Source: an uncultured Verrucomicrobia subdivision 3 bacterium
GTDB lineage: Bacteria; Verrucomicrobiota; Verrucomicrobiia; Limisphaerales; UBA11358
Assembly: GCA_903872345.1 (NCBI GenBank)
Contig: CAIQKM010000089.1
Coordinates: 1 to 58,294 of the forward strand
Length of the DNA: 58,294 nucleotides
Reading direction: 5' to 3'
The position numbers were made by a program, and so were the translations under genes. Below are positions 35,204 through 44,474 of this stretch, piece by piece. The notes under the pieces are model-generated. The model was given only the letters and a program-made list of their open reading frames with translations, was not told where the DNA came from and made no database searches. Position 1 is the first letter of the stretch, and each line of letters opens with the position of its first letter.

Positions 35204-36175
35204 TCAGTCCGGATAACCTTCGGGATGCTTGAGGTGCCAGGCCCAAGCGGTCTTCACAATGTCTTCAAGTTTGGGGTACTGGGGTTTCCAGCCGAGGACG
35301 GTGTGGGCCTTGTTGGCGGCGGCGACGAGCTTGGGCGGGTCGCCGGGGCGGCGGGGCTTTTCAATGGCGGGAATGCTCTTGCCGGTAATTTTCTCGCACA
35401 TGGTGATGACTTCGCGGACGGAATAGCCGTCGCCATTGCCGAGGTTGAAGAAGCCGCTCTTGCCGGGTTGCAGGCCGAGGATGTGCGCCTGGGCGAGATC
35501 CTTGATGTGGATGTAATCTCGGATGCACGTGCCGTCGGGCGTGGGGTAGTCGGTGCCGAAGATTTCGACGTGGGCCTTTTTGCCGAGGGCCACGAAGAGG
35601 ACGTTGGGGATGAGGTGGCTCTCGATGCGGTGATGTTCGCCGAATTTTTCGCTGGCGCCGGCGGCGTTAAAATAGCGGAAGGCGATGAATTCGAGGCCGT
35701 AAATCTGCTGGTACCAGAGGAGAGCCTTCTCAAACATGAGCTTGGATTCGCCGTAGGGATTGATGGGGCGCTGGGGGAGATCCTCGGTCATGGGCACGCG
35801 GTCGGGCGGGCCGTAGGTGGCGCAGGTGGAGCTGAAGACGAACTTTTTGACGCCACATTCCACGGCGGCATCGGCGAGCTTGAGGGCGTTGACGAAATTG
35901 TTGTGAAAGTATTTCTTCGGATTCGTCATGGATTCGCCCACGAGGGCGAAGGCGGCGAAGTGCAGGATGGCATCGGGCCGGACGGATTTGACGGCGGCGA
36001 GGATGTCGCCCTCCACTTCCGGCTTGGCAAAGATGAAACTGGCGCGGGGATCCACGGCGGAGCGGTGGCCCTCGGTGAGATTGTCGTAAACGGTGACCTG
36101 ATGCCCGGCGTTGAGCAACTCCTCGGTGCAAACGGAGCCGATGTAACCGGCGCCGCCAGTGACAAATACTTTCAT
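35204..36175 (-). CDS. galE: UDP-glucose 4-epimerase
   Basis: A 323-residue short-chain dehydrogenase-type enzyme that interconverts UDP-glucose and UDP-galactose with bound NAD. The cofactor motif is VTGGAGYIGS (5-14). The catalytic pair is Tyr141 and Lys145 (NPYGESK), with Ser in FSSTCATYG. The RYFNAAGA and LGNGDGYSVREV blocks are typical of GalE. It is monocistronic on the minus strand, start ATG at 36175. It may feed galactose units into the glycan genes elsewhere in the window. Confidence 0.95.
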   Translation of the reverse strand: MKVFVTGGAGYIGSVCTEELLNAGHQVTVYDNLTEGHRSAVDPRASFIFAKPEVEGDILAAVKSVRPDAILHFAAFALVGESMTNPKKYFHNNFVNALKLADAAVECGVKKFVFSSTCATYGPPDRVPMTEDLPQRPINPYGESKLMFEKALLWYQQIYGLEFIAFRYFNAAGASEKFGEHHRIESHLIPNVLFVALGKKAHVEIFGTDYPTPDGTCIRDYIHIKDLAQAHILGLQPGKSGFFNLGNGDGYSVREVITMCEKITGKSIPAIEKPRRPGDPPKLVAAANKAHTVLGWKPQYPKLEDIVKTAWAWHLKHPEGYPD

Positions 36176-36242
36176 GAGAGACAGTGTAAAAAAACGGGGG
36201 CACGATTAAAGAAAATTCAGTGGCGGGGAGGAAGACGGGAGC

Positions 36243-36285
36243 GGATTTTGCCGCAGAGATCTCAGAGATCGCAAAGAAGAACAGG
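36243..36285. repeat. Short CGCAGAGATCTCAGAGATCGCAAAG-type repeat
   Basis: A short run of CAGAGATC units between galE and trpA, of the same general type as the CGCAAAGGCGCAGAGG runs at the right end of the window. No other feature is seen in this gap. Confidence 0.4.
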
Positions 36286-36383
36286 AAATTGCCAAAAAAA
36301 GGCGGTCAGACCGTCATGGATTGGAGGGATGAGGGAAAATTGCCGCTTGAAACTTGGCGGGTTAATCTCGAAACTTTCGGCAC

Positions 36384-37184
36384 ATGAACCGCATTGTTGA
36401 GAAGTTCGCCCATTTGAAGGCCGCCGGTAAAAAGGCGCTCGTTGTTTATATCGGAGCGGGGGATCCCCATCTGGCGGCGACGCGCGATCTGGCGCTGGCG
36501 TTTGACCGGGCGGGGGTGGATGTGCTGGAGCTGGGCGTGCCGTTCAGCGATCCGCTGGCGGACGGGTTGGTGAATCAGTTGGCGGCGCAGCGGGGCTTGG
36601 AATCCGGCACCACGCCGCCGAAACTGCTGGCGACGGTGACGGAGATTCGCAAGGAGTCGCAGATTCCAATCGTGTTCTATATTTATTTCAATCTCATCCA
36701 CAAGGTGGGGATGGCGCAATTCATTGCGGACGCGGCCAAGGCGGGCGTGGATGGCCTGCTGGTGCTGGATCTGCCGCCGGAGGAGAGTGACAATTACGAG
36801 GCGTTGATGCGCGCGGCCGGCTTGTGCAACATTTACTTGGTGGCACCGACCACGCCGGAGGATCGCATGGCTTCCATCGTGAAGCGCGGCGCGGGATTCA
36901 TTTATTACATTTCACGGGAAGGCGTCACGGGGATGCAGTCGCAGATTGCGACGAATCTCGCTTCGCAGGTGGCGAAGCTTCGCGCGCATACGAACCTCCC
37001 GATTGCGGTCGGGTTTGGCATTTCCAATCCGGCGCAGGCCAAGGCCGTGGCGTCGGAGGCGGATGGCTGCGTGGTGGGCAGCGCGATCGTGAACCAGATC
37101 GCGGAGCACGGGAAATCGTCGGACCTGGCCGCGCGGCTGGGCGCCTTTGCCAAGGCAATGGCGGACGCAGTGAAAAGCATTTAA
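36384..37184 (+). CDS. trpA: Tryptophan synthase alpha subunit
   Basis: A 266-residue TIM-barrel enzyme that cleaves indole-3-glycerol phosphate to indole and glyceraldehyde 3-phosphate. The catalytic residues fall at the standard numbers: Glu49 (LELGVPFSDP) and Asp60 (LADG). Phosphate-binding GFGIS and GSAIV motifs are present. It is separated from trpB and the other trp genes, none of which is in the window. ATG start at 36384; 28 bp precede the next gene, so the two may be cotranscribed. Confidence 0.96.
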   Translation: MNRIVEKFAHLKAAGKKALVVYIGAGDPHLAATRDLALAFDRAGVDVLELGVPFSDPLADGLVNQLAAQRGLESGTTPPKLLATVTEIRKESQIPIVFYIYFNLIHKVGMAQFIADAAKAGVDGLLVLDLPPEESDNYEALMRAAGLCNIYLVAPTTPEDRMASIVKRGAGFIYYISREGVTGMQSQIATNLASQVAKLRAHTNLPIAVGFGISNPAQAKAVASEADGCVVGSAIVNQIAEHGKSSDLAARLGAFAKAMADAVKSI

Positions 37185-37212
37185 TCAGACGGGCATTTAA
37201 TCAACTGTAACT

Positions 37213-38349
37213 ATGAGCGCAAAAACCAATACTGAAAACAAGGACCGTTTCGTCATCATCATGGCCGGGGGGCGCGGCGAGCGTTTCTGGCCGATCAGCC
37301 GGGAGAAGACGCCGAAGCAATTGATCAAGCTGCTGGGCAAGACTTCGTTTCTGCAACAGGCGGTGGCGAACATTTTGCCGATTGTGCCGCTGAAGAACAT
37401 TTTCATCATTACGAACGCGGTGCAGGCGCCGGAAGTGCGGAAGCAATTGCCGAAGCTGCCGAAGGACAACGTGGTGGCGGAACCGGTGGGGCGTGATACG
37501 TGCGCGGCGGTGACGCTCGGCGCGGCGCTGGTCGGCGCGCGTTCCACGAAGGGCGTGATGGCGGTGTTGCCGGCGGATCATGTGATTCCCGATGCGAAAA
37601 AATTTCAACAGGTGCTGGGCGATGCGTTTGACGTGGCGGCGAGCGGTCAGGTGATTGTGACCATCGGTATCAAGCCGAATGAGCCGGCCACGGGTTACGG
37701 TTACATCCAGACCGGGGCGGTGCTGCCGTCGCCGGTCGGGGGCAAGAAATGCAAGACCACGTTCTTCAAGGCGGAACGCTTTGTGGAAAAGCCCGACCTC
37801 GCCACGGCGGAGAAATATGTGGCCAGCGGCGAATACCGCTGGAATGCGGGGATGTTCGTGTGGAGTTTTGTGACGGTCACGAACAGTCTGGAGCAGCATC
37901 AGCCGGAAATGTTCGCGGCGTGCCAGCGCTGGTTCAAGGCGGCGTCCGTGCCGGCGAAGCTCAACCGGGTGCTGGCGAAGGAGTATCCGGAAATCAAAAA
38001 AATCTCGATTGATTACGCGCTGATGGAGAAGGCGCAGAATGTGGTGGTGGCCGACGGCGCATTCGAATGGGACGACCTGGGCGCATGGCCGGCGCTGTCG
38101 CGGCATATCAAGCAGGATGCCGAAGGCAACGCGGCGGTGGCGGAGCTGATCCACGTGGATTCGGCGCGGAACATCGTGTTCGATGCCCGTACGAAGAACC
38201 GCACGCCGATTGCGCTGGTGGGCCTGCGCGACACGATCATTGTGCAGACGGATGATGCCGTGCTGGTGGCGGACAAAGGCCAGGCGCAAAAGATCAAGGA
38301 ACTGGTGAAGAAGCTCGCGGCGGATGCGAAGCTGAAGAAGCTGGTTTGA
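37213..38349 (+). CDS. manC: Mannose-1-phosphate guanylyltransferase
   Basis: A 378-residue nucleotidyltransferase making GDP-mannose from GTP and mannose 1-phosphate. The N-terminal signature MAGGRGERFWPISREKTPKQ lies at 17-36; further family blocks are VLPADHVIPD, FVEKPDLATAEKY, NAGMFVW and IDYALMEKA. Only the nucleotidyltransferase and its left-handed helix are present; the C-terminal phosphomannose isomerase cupin of the bifunctional form is missing. It likely supplies activated mannose for surface polysaccharide. It ends at a strong bidirectional terminator. Confidence 0.93.
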   Translation: MSAKTNTENKDRFVIIMAGGRGERFWPISREKTPKQLIKLLGKTSFLQQAVANILPIVPLKNIFIITNAVQAPEVRKQLPKLPKDNVVAEPVGRDTCAAVTLGAALVGARSTKGVMAVLPADHVIPDAKKFQQVLGDAFDVAASGQVIVTIGIKPNEPATGYGYIQTGAVLPSPVGGKKCKTTFFKAERFVEKPDLATAEKYVASGEYRWNAGMFVWSFVTVTNSLEQHQPEMFAACQRWFKAASVPAKLNRVLAKEYPEIKKISIDYALMEKAQNVVVADGAFEWDDLGAWPALSRHIKQDAEGNAAVAELIHVDSARNIVFDARTKNRTPIALVGLRDTIIVQTDDAVLVADKGQAQKIKELVKKLAADAKLKKLV

Positions 38350-38372
38350 GCGGCACCAAGAAGATTGCAAAC

Positions 38373-38405
38373 AAAGCCCGCGCCGAGGTTCGGCGCGGGC
38401 TTTTT
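38373..38405. terminator. Bidirectional rho-independent terminator
   Basis: AAAGCCCGCGCCGA pairs with TCGGCGCGGGCTTT around GGT; a T-run follows on the plus strand and an A-run precedes it, serving both manC (+) and the GH2-like gene (-). Confidence 0.92.
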
Positions 38406-38423
38406 GTTGGTGTCAGGCAAGGC

Positions 38424-40667
38424 TTACAAGTCGGTCGGTGGAACCAAGAAGCAGACGCTTTCGTCATGAAACCTAAGCTGTCCCGCTTTCACCGACTCCA
38501 ATACCAGATACAAGTGGCGTACCACCTTGATATGGATTGAGGGTATCTGGGCATGGATGGTTTCGGCGAGGTGGAAGCCGGGTTTAATTTTTAAATGCTC
38601 CTGTTTTTCATCGACCAAGGGCCCCTGCGGGCTGTCCCAGTGGAGGCTCCATCGCAGCAGCACTTCATCACCGTCCAGCTCATCGTTGAAGACTTGCACG
38701 GTGCGTTCAAAGGACTGTCCCGAATGGTAGAGCGGGAGTTTTGCCGGCCAATTTGCGCCAAAGGTGCCGTTGGTAAAATAGAAGTCGGCATCGAGGACCA
38801 GGCAGGGGGAAAATGCTTTTTGCACACAATTGATGACGGGGGAATTCCAACCATCCTGTCCAGCTTGGCGATCCTCATGATATTGCTGTTTCCAGACATG
38901 TTTTGCCGCGCTCATGCCTTCGAGGAAGTTGGGCCAATAATTGATCCAATCCCAGCCGGAGTAGTAGGCCCAGTTGGCGCAGCGGCCTTGGAGGACTTGG
39001 AACGCAAATTGTTCAAGGAAGGGAGCATTGGTGCGCTGGTTGGCGCTCCCATTCCAAGCGCATTCGCCCATGCCGGCGATCATGCTCGTGGCATTGGTTG
39101 GCGCCGGGCGGTAATGCAGCAAGGCATAAGCGTGCGCCCCCGAACGTCCAAACACGGCGCCCGGATGATTCTGCTCGCTGTCTTCGAAGACCAGCGGGCG
39201 AGTGGCATCGACCGTCACGATGGCATCGGCCAGAGCGCCAACCCAGGCGGGATTCTCTTCGTTCTGGAGGCTGTAAAAGCATACGCTGGGATGGTTGCGA
39301 CAGGCCTGGGCCAGCTCTCTCGGCGCCCGGGTGAAATTTTCCTCGTTCCAGCGTTCCTGCTGATAGCCGCGAATGGCCGTTTCCGGGATCAACATGAAAC
39401 CGGTTTCATCGGCCGCGTTCATCATGTATTCCGTCGGCGTGGATTGGTGAATGCGGTTGGCGCAAATGCCCAGGCGCATATACCGCTTCCAGGTTTCGGG
39501 ACAGCCGCTGCCGGCCACGGTGGGCGGCAGGAATGCCGCCGCCGTGGAGTAGCAGTCGTATTCGCTCATGGCCGCTTCCGGCGTGGCATCACTGATAAAA
39601 TTGAGGCGCACGCCATTGACCAGATAGTAATACGGCCCCTCGGTCCATTCGGCGAACCCAAAACGGCGCGTCAGCGTTTGGAGGGTTTTGCCTTTTTCAG
39701 AAAGGGCAATATCGAGGTTGTGAAGCTGGGGCGCGTAGTTCTCGCGAAACGGTTTGTTCGGCCACCAATAACTGCCGCTGCCAAGCGCCCAGTTCACCGG
39801 GCCGATCGTTACTTTGGATTGGCCATGGGCCGGAACAGTTGCGGTAGTATCCGGAAGTGCAGGATATTTCCAATGGGCGGAGTTCCAGGATGTAAGGCGG
39901 GTCCGAAGCTTCACGCTGCGCTCGACAGCCGAATGGTTTTCCAGCCACACGTCACAGACCAACGATGCCTTGGACACCGACGGTTGGACAAACAGGTCCC
40001 GGATTCGTACCGGGGGATAAACCATCAGGCGGATATATTTGGCGATGCCAAAACTGAATTTGGAAGCCCAGCCATTCGTAGGCTGGGTCCAGCCTTCCTG
40101 ATAAATAAAGCCATTGGGCACGGTGTGTGGATAATGCCACATCGGGTAGGCTTTGATTTTAAGCAGGTATTCGTGGCCGGGAACGACATAGGCGGTGAGG
40201 TCGGCGACGATAGGCATATTGGGGCCAATGTGCGTGGCCACCAAGGTCTCTTTGGCACCATCAACCAGGTAAACCTCGGCTCCATGGTTCACCGCGCCCA
40301 CCTCCAGCACGGTCGCACAGCCGGCAGCATTCTTTGGAATTGTGAGTTTCCGCTGGTAAACGACGTGGTCTTTGACCGCTCGCTTACCCCGGCCATCGCC
40401 GCACATTTCAATCCACGGCGGCGCCTGCCGGTCGGAGTTAAACCCGCCCCCCGGAACGGTAATTTCGCGCGCCGGCCCGTCATCGATTGACAGCGTCCAT
40501 GCCTGCCCGGAGGCCAGGTCAATATTTGCCACCGCGCCGGAATTCCCGGCTGCGGCGGCTGGTAACGCGATGGAGAGCGCCACCGCAAGCGCCAATTTTT
40601 GCGCCAGAGTGCGGACGCAATCATTGAGGCAGCGCACTCGCCACCCGCTGTTTCGGTTATTCCTCAT
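38424..40667 (-). CDS. Secreted glycoside hydrolase family 2-like protein
   Basis: A 747-residue enzyme. The signal peptide follows an Arg-rich start (MRNNRNSGWRVRCLND) with core LALAVALSIALPAAAAG. An N-terminal galactose-binding-like domain (WIEMCGDGRGKR, VVYQRKLTIP, NHGAEVYLVDG) and an immunoglobulin-like domain precede the TIM barrel. GH2 hallmarks are ICANRIHQSTPTEYMMNAADETGFMLI, the acid/base region NHPSVCFYSLQNEE and a candidate nucleophile Glu in AGMGECAWNG. The position of the nucleophile is less canonical, so the exact activity (galactosidase, glucuronidase, mannosidase) is open. The start is ATG at 40667, chosen for the signal peptide; an in-frame GTG/ATG region upstream adds 38 unlikely residues. 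It follows the GH30 gene by 144 bp on the same strand. Confidence 0.82.
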   Translation of the reverse strand: MRNNRNSGWRVRCLNDCVRTLAQKLALAVALSIALPAAAAGNSGAVANIDLASGQAWTLSIDDGPAREITVPGGGFNSDRQAPPWIEMCGDGRGKRAVKDHVVYQRKLTIPKNAAGCATVLEVGAVNHGAEVYLVDGAKETLVATHIGPNMPIVADLTAYVVPGHEYLLKIKAYPMWHYPHTVPNGFIYQEGWTQPTNGWASKFSFGIAKYIRLMVYPPVRIRDLFVQPSVSKASLVCDVWLENHSAVERSVKLRTRLTSWNSAHWKYPALPDTTATVPAHGQSKVTIGPVNWALGSGSYWWPNKPFRENYAPQLHNLDIALSEKGKTLQTLTRRFGFAEWTEGPYYYLVNGVRLNFISDATPEAAMSEYDCYSTAAAFLPPTVAGSGCPETWKRYMRLGICANRIHQSTPTEYMMNAADETGFMLIPETAIRGYQQERWNEENFTRAPRELAQACRNHPSVCFYSLQNEENPAWVGALADAIVTVDATRPLVFEDSEQNHPGAVFGRSGAHAYALLHYRPAPTNATSMIAGMGECAWNGSANQRTNAPFLEQFAFQVLQGRCANWAYYSGWDWINYWPNFLEGMSAAKHVWKQQYHEDRQAGQDGWNSPVINCVQKAFSPCLVLDADFYFTNGTFGANWPAKLPLYHSGQSFERTVQVFNDELDGDEVLLRWSLHWDSPQGPLVDEKQEHLKIKPGFHLAETIHAQIPSIHIKVVRHLYLVLESVKAGQLRFHDESVCFLVPPTDL

Positions 40668-40811
40668 GTGACCACCAATCCCAACAATCCGGTCGCTTGC
40701 GGTACGAATGCGGCGGAGCAAGGGCCCGTCGAGACGACCGGGCGGGCGCGAGCGAGTCCGCGTCGGCAGGGCGGACGGCAAACCATGGTTCTATTTTCAA
40801 CCATAGGGTCG

Positions 40812-43800
40812 CTACGGCAACCGCAGCAGGAAGTACATTTGCGGGCCGGCGGTCCAGGGGTTGGTAATGGCAAAGCCGCCGTTGGGGCCGAATTGGTTCG
40901 TGGCCACGATGGGCCAGTTGGTGAAGGGCAGCAGCAGATTGGTGCCGGCCAGCGTGTAGAACAGGCTGCCGGCCGTGCCGCCGTTGGTGCCGCGCAGGAC
41001 CAATTGGTTGCCGCCCAACTGCCAGCCGGTGATCACGGGCGACGGCAGGGCGGCTATGGCCAGGGTGCCATTTACGGTGAGCTTGCTGACGTCCCAAACC
41101 AGACCCGAGCCGGGCGTGGCGGGGATGATACCGGCAAACGAACCGGAATAATTCGTGGCGGTGAACAGCGGGAAGGTATTGCCCGCCGCATAGGCGGGAC
41201 CGAGGTTGCTTAAAGTAAGCGTACCGCCGAAAGCCAGGTTGCTGGCGATAAGGCGGGAACCGGTGCCGGTGCTTTGAACAGTGGCCACGAGGTTGCCCGC
41301 GAGGCTGATGCTATTGCTCACGGCCAGCGGCACGGTGAGTCCGGTCAGATTCAAAGTAGCGCCGTTGCTGATGGCGAGCTGATAGTTTTTGAAGGTGGCC
41401 CCGCCGAGCAACGTCAGGGTGCCATTGCTGATAATGAGGTTGCCGGTGGCGCTGTTGGTATTTGCCAAAACCAGCGTGCCGCCGCCTAGGCTTAACAAGG
41501 TTCCGGGGCCGGTTAAGGTATTTGAAACCGTGAGTGTCACGCCCGTCGGAATATTCAATACTCCGCCATTGGCCGTAACATTGACGCCACTGTTCGCATT
41601 GGTCAGCGCGAAGCTGGCGGTCGGCTGGAATACGCCGCCATCCAGCACAAATTGCGCAGGATTGAAGCTGGCGGGATTGCCGCCGAGACTGCCCTGTGAG
41701 CCGGCTGCCAGCACGGTGCCGGCGGAGGTGATCATGGTGCCGGTAAACCCGGTGTTGGTGCCGGTGTAAACAATCGTGCCCAGTCCGTTGGCGGCATACC
41801 CATTGGTGATCGTTCCCGAACCGGCGAGTGTAGCGCTAACATTGATGATGCGGGTGGCATCGTTGGCCAGGCTGAAGGCGGAATTGGAGGCCACATTCAG
41901 ATTCCCGGCCAACGTGTAGGTGCAACCCCCATTGCCATTCCCGATGCCGCCGCCGGCCAGGATGAGATTGTTGACGGTTACCACCGCACCGTTGTTGCCT
42001 TTCAGATTGAGGAAGCCGCCTGTGCTTACCGTGAGCGACAGGCCGGGGAAGGTGACATTGCCCACGCCGGCCGGGGTGCGGAGCATGTAAATGAGGGTGA
42101 AATAATTATTGGTGGGCGCAGGCCAGGTGTTATTCGACCAATGAGAGGCGCTCAAGCCGCCGCTGTCGGTCTGGGTGTCGAAACTGGAATAGCCAATGGT
42201 ATCCGAGGTGAGCAGGGTGATGGTCGGACCGGTCAGGACGGTGAGCGTGGCGACGGCGCTGGTGATGCTGCCGGCACTGTTGGTTACAACCACGGTGTAA
42301 TTGCCGGCGTTGTTGGTGGCCAGACCGGTCAAAGTGAGCGTGGCATTGGTGGCATTCAACAAGTTCGTGCCATTGAACTGCCATTGGTAGGCGAATGGCG
42401 GGGTGCCGCCGAGGGTGGGCGCAAAGGTGGCGCTGCCGCCCACCAGCACACTCTGGCTGGCGGGTTGTTGCACGAAGGCCGGCGGATTGGTGACCGGTTG
42501 CGAATAGACGAAGCTCACGACCGTCAATGGTTGCAGCGTATAATTAAAACTGCGGTTGGTGACGCTGACCGGTCCTTGGTTGGAGAGCGAGAGCGAGGCG
42601 GAAGTGACCCACTGGGTGAGCGTGCCGAGGGCCGGGAAATTGGTGAGGGTGAAGGTTTGATTGACGGTGTAGGGACCCGGGTTGGCAGCCACAATCACAA
42701 AGTTCGGGGAGTTCGTATCCTTATAGGCGCTGACAAGGGCGACGGATGTATTCGTCGCACCAATGCGGTAGAAGTTCGGGCGCACAAACTTGCTGTAGTT
42801 GCCCATCACAAACAGCCGTTTGGCTGGGTTGGCGGTGTTGTCGGCAATGGAGCCGGTGCCGCTGCCGGTGAGCCACCAATAGTGATACGCGTTCACCTGG
42901 CACACGGCGAGAAACGTGTGCATTTCCTGCGCGAGCGACAGGCCGTTGGTGATGCTGTCGTCCGAGCCGGTGCCAATGTAATGTTCCGTTTCCCACAGGG
43001 GTTTGGGACAGGGGTTGCCGAACTGCGTCACGGGAAAGGGCGGATAGACGTAATTATGGCCGCCGAGCACGCCCACCAGGTTCGAGACGGCGGGGTCGTT
43101 CATGGAATTGGTGGCGAGGTTCCATTGCCAGCCCTCGTCCTCGGGGAGCATGATTTTGGTGGAGGCCACATTGCTGGCGGTGAGGGCGGCGCTGAGGTAG
43201 GGGACAAAATCGTGAAATTGCTGCGAGGTCCACCAGCAGGACTCATAGGTGACAACGGCATCCGGTTCATTTTGGATGGACAGCGCGTACAGGCTGATGC
43301 CGTAGGTGTTTTTCATCAGCGCCACATATTTGGCGAGCTGGCTGGCGTAGCCGGTGTAATTCGACACGGAGGAGACAAAGCTGCCGCCATTCGCGCTGTT
43401 GGTGGTTTTATAAATCGGGTTGGCGCTCCAGGGCGTGCTCCAAACCCGCGCCCCGCGTGCCTGGGCCTGCTGGGCGATGTTGCCTTCCGTGGTCGAGCCA
43501 TCGGGGTAAATATGGGTGCGCAACAGCGACAGGCCCACGCCGGTGTTGGTGTTGAAAAGCAGGTCGGCATCGGCCGTGGCCAGCGTGCCGCTCATCCAGG
43601 CGGACGAGGCACCGAAGCCGTCAATGCGTTGCTGGGTGTTGGTGTAATCGATGGTGATGGTCCCGGTATTGGTGGCCATGCCCACAAACTGAATGTTGTC
43701 CACCCACAGCGTGCTGGCCCCGAGCAGGGAGCTGCCGCTCCAGATGTGGATGAATATATTGTTAATGTTGTTGAGATTGGTGTCCGAGTTCGCGTTCAGC

Positions 43801-44297
43801 GGAATGCTTACGTGCACCCAGTTCGTATTGGTGGCGGATACGGTGACGGTGCCGTTGATGAAATAGTCCTGGCCGTAGGTGGGCGTGCCCATGCCGAATT
43901 GGAGCTGGCCAAAGGTGTTCGTGCCGCCGATCACCTGGGTAGCGGAGCCGGCGGCGAAGCGGACATCGCATTGGAAATTGGTAAACAGGACGCCGTTCAA
44001 CCCGGGGCTGATGCTGTTCAGGCCGTCCCAGACCGTGAACTGGTTGTTGGCCGGGAAGTTGGCCACGATCTTCAGCGAACCCGAAGCGGGATTTCCCTGC
44101 GCATCGCTGGTCGGGTCTAGCGATAGCGACTGGAAGGCCGAGCCGAACCAGTTGGACCACCGGTTGGTAATGGTGCCATTCGGGTAGGTGTTCGTATTGA
44201 ACGAATCAATGACATTGGTGAGGGTCTGGCTGTGGACGCACAAAACGGATGGGAAAATCAGCGAGACGAATACGAGAATGGTGATAAAGCGACGCAC
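40812..44297 (-). CDS. Secreted GH30 hydrolase with Ig-like and beta-strand repeats
   Basis: A 1161-residue secreted protein. A signal peptide (MRRFITILVFVSLIFPSVLC) precedes a carbohydrate-binding-like domain (~30-210), then a GH30 barrel (~213-600) with QRIDGFGASSAW, acid/base Glu344 (SIQNEPD) and nucleophile Glu438 (LWETEHY). An Ig-like domain (~612-695; PPAFVQQPASQSVLVGGSATF, YQWQFNGTNL) and then autotransporter-associated beta-strand repeats (~700-1090) follow. The end (GSLFYTLAGTNLLLPFTNWP to MYFLLRLP) is a C-terminal module different from that of the two giant proteins. GH30 members act on xylan or beta-glucans. GTG start at 44297, 1-2 bases after a 22-bp palindrome. Confidence 0.88.
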   Translation of the reverse strand: MRRFITILVFVSLIFPSVLCVHSQTLTNVIDSFNTNTYPNGTITNRWSNWFGSAFQSLSLDPTSDAQGNPASGSLKIVANFPANNQFTVWDGLNSISPGLNGVLFTNFQCDVRFAAGSATQVIGGTNTFGQLQFGMGTPTYGQDYFINGTVTVSATNTNWVHVSIPLNANSDTNLNNINNIFIHIWSGSSLLGASTLWVDNIQFVGMATNTGTITIDYTNTQQRIDGFGASSAWMSGTLATADADLLFNTNTGVGLSLLRTHIYPDGSTTEGNIAQQAQARGARVWSTPWSANPIYKTTNSANGGSFVSSVSNYTGYASQLAKYVALMKNTYGISLYALSIQNEPDAVVTYESCWWTSQQFHDFVPYLSAALTASNVASTKIMLPEDEGWQWNLATNSMNDPAVSNLVGVLGGHNYVYPPFPVTQFGNPCPKPLWETEHYIGTGSDDSITNGLSLAQEMHTFLAVCQVNAYHYWWLTGSGTGSIADNTANPAKRLFVMGNYSKFVRPNFYRIGATNTSVALVSAYKDTNSPNFVIVAANPGPYTVNQTFTLTNFPALGTLTQWVTSASLSLSNQGPVSVTNRSFNYTLQPLTVVSFVYSQPVTNPPAFVQQPASQSVLVGGSATFAPTLGGTPPFAYQWQFNGTNLLNATNATLTLTGLATNNAGNYTVVVTNSAGSITSAVATLTVLTGPTITLLTSDTIGYSSFDTQTDSGGLSASHWSNNTWPAPTNNYFTLIYMLRTPAGVGNVTFPGLSLTVSTGGFLNLKGNNGAVVTVNNLILAGGGIGNGNGGCTYTLAGNLNVASNSAFSLANDATRIINVSATLAGSGTITNGYAANGLGTIVYTGTNTGFTGTMITSAGTVLAAGSQGSLGGNPASFNPAQFVLDGGVFQPTASFALTNANSGVNVTANGGVLNIPTGVTLTVSNTLTGPGTLLSLGGGTLVLANTNSATGNLIISNGTLTLLGGATFKNYQLAISNGATLNLTGLTVPLAVSNSISLAGNLVATVQSTGTGSRLIASNLAFGGTLTLSNLGPAYAAGNTFPLFTATNYSGSFAGIIPATPGSGLVWDVSKLTVNGTLAIAALPSPVITGWQLGGNQLVLRGTNGGTAGSLFYTLAGTNLLLPFTNWPIVATNQFGPNGGFAITNPWTAGPQMYFLLRLP

Positions 44298-44298
44298 G

Positions 44299-44320
44299 TG
44301 ATTGTATCATGATACAATCA
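44299..44320. promoter_or_regulatory. Perfect 22-bp palindrome over the GH30 -10 box
   Basis: Half-site TGATTGTATCA is followed directly by its exact complement. It covers the predicted -10 box and transcription start and ends next to the GTG start codon. The shape suits a dimeric repressor such as a GntR-, LacI- or TetR-type protein; none is encoded nearby. Confidence 0.75.
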
Positions 44321-44337
44321 ATCGCTTTGGCGTACAA
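44309..44337 (-). promoter_or_regulatory. Candidate sigma-70 promoter of the GH30 gene
   Basis: On the minus strand TTGTAC (44332-44337) and TATCAT (44309-44314) are 17 bases apart. Transcription would start only about five bases before the GTG, so the message may be nearly leaderless. Confidence 0.45.
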
Positions 44338-44342
44338 ATCAA

Positions 44343-44358
44343 CTACCCGAAAGGGTGG
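44343..44358. promoter_or_regulatory. NarL-type palindrome upstream of the GH30 promoter
   Basis: CTACCCGAAAGGGTGG matches the core of TTACCCG-AA-CGGGTAA at 12 of 16 positions. It is five bases upstream of the predicted -35 box, a usual activator position. Confidence 0.5.
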
Positions 44359-44367
44359 AAGTGTTGG

Positions 44368-44474
44368 CGGAGCGCGGGTCTGTGACCCGCAGCAATGACC
44401 GAATAACGAGCAGTTTGCAAAATTCCCGCGACTCGGCGAATGAGCATTGTTGCGGCTCGCAGAGCCATGTTTAG
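44368..44474. repeat. REPIN, family A, upstream of the RAYT gene
   Basis: The left arm CGGAGCGCGGGTCTGTGACC continues into a perfect hairpin (CGGGT-CTGTG-ACCCG). The right arm (44445-44474) keeps CATTGTTGCGGCTCGCAGAGCC but has lost the outer GCGCTCCG. The first in-frame ATG of the transposase lies within it. Confidence 0.75.

Noticed and set aside
40668..40781. A 38-residue extension of the GH2-like protein
   Set aside because: It is Arg/Pro-rich and would bury the signal peptide; ATG at 40667 fits export.
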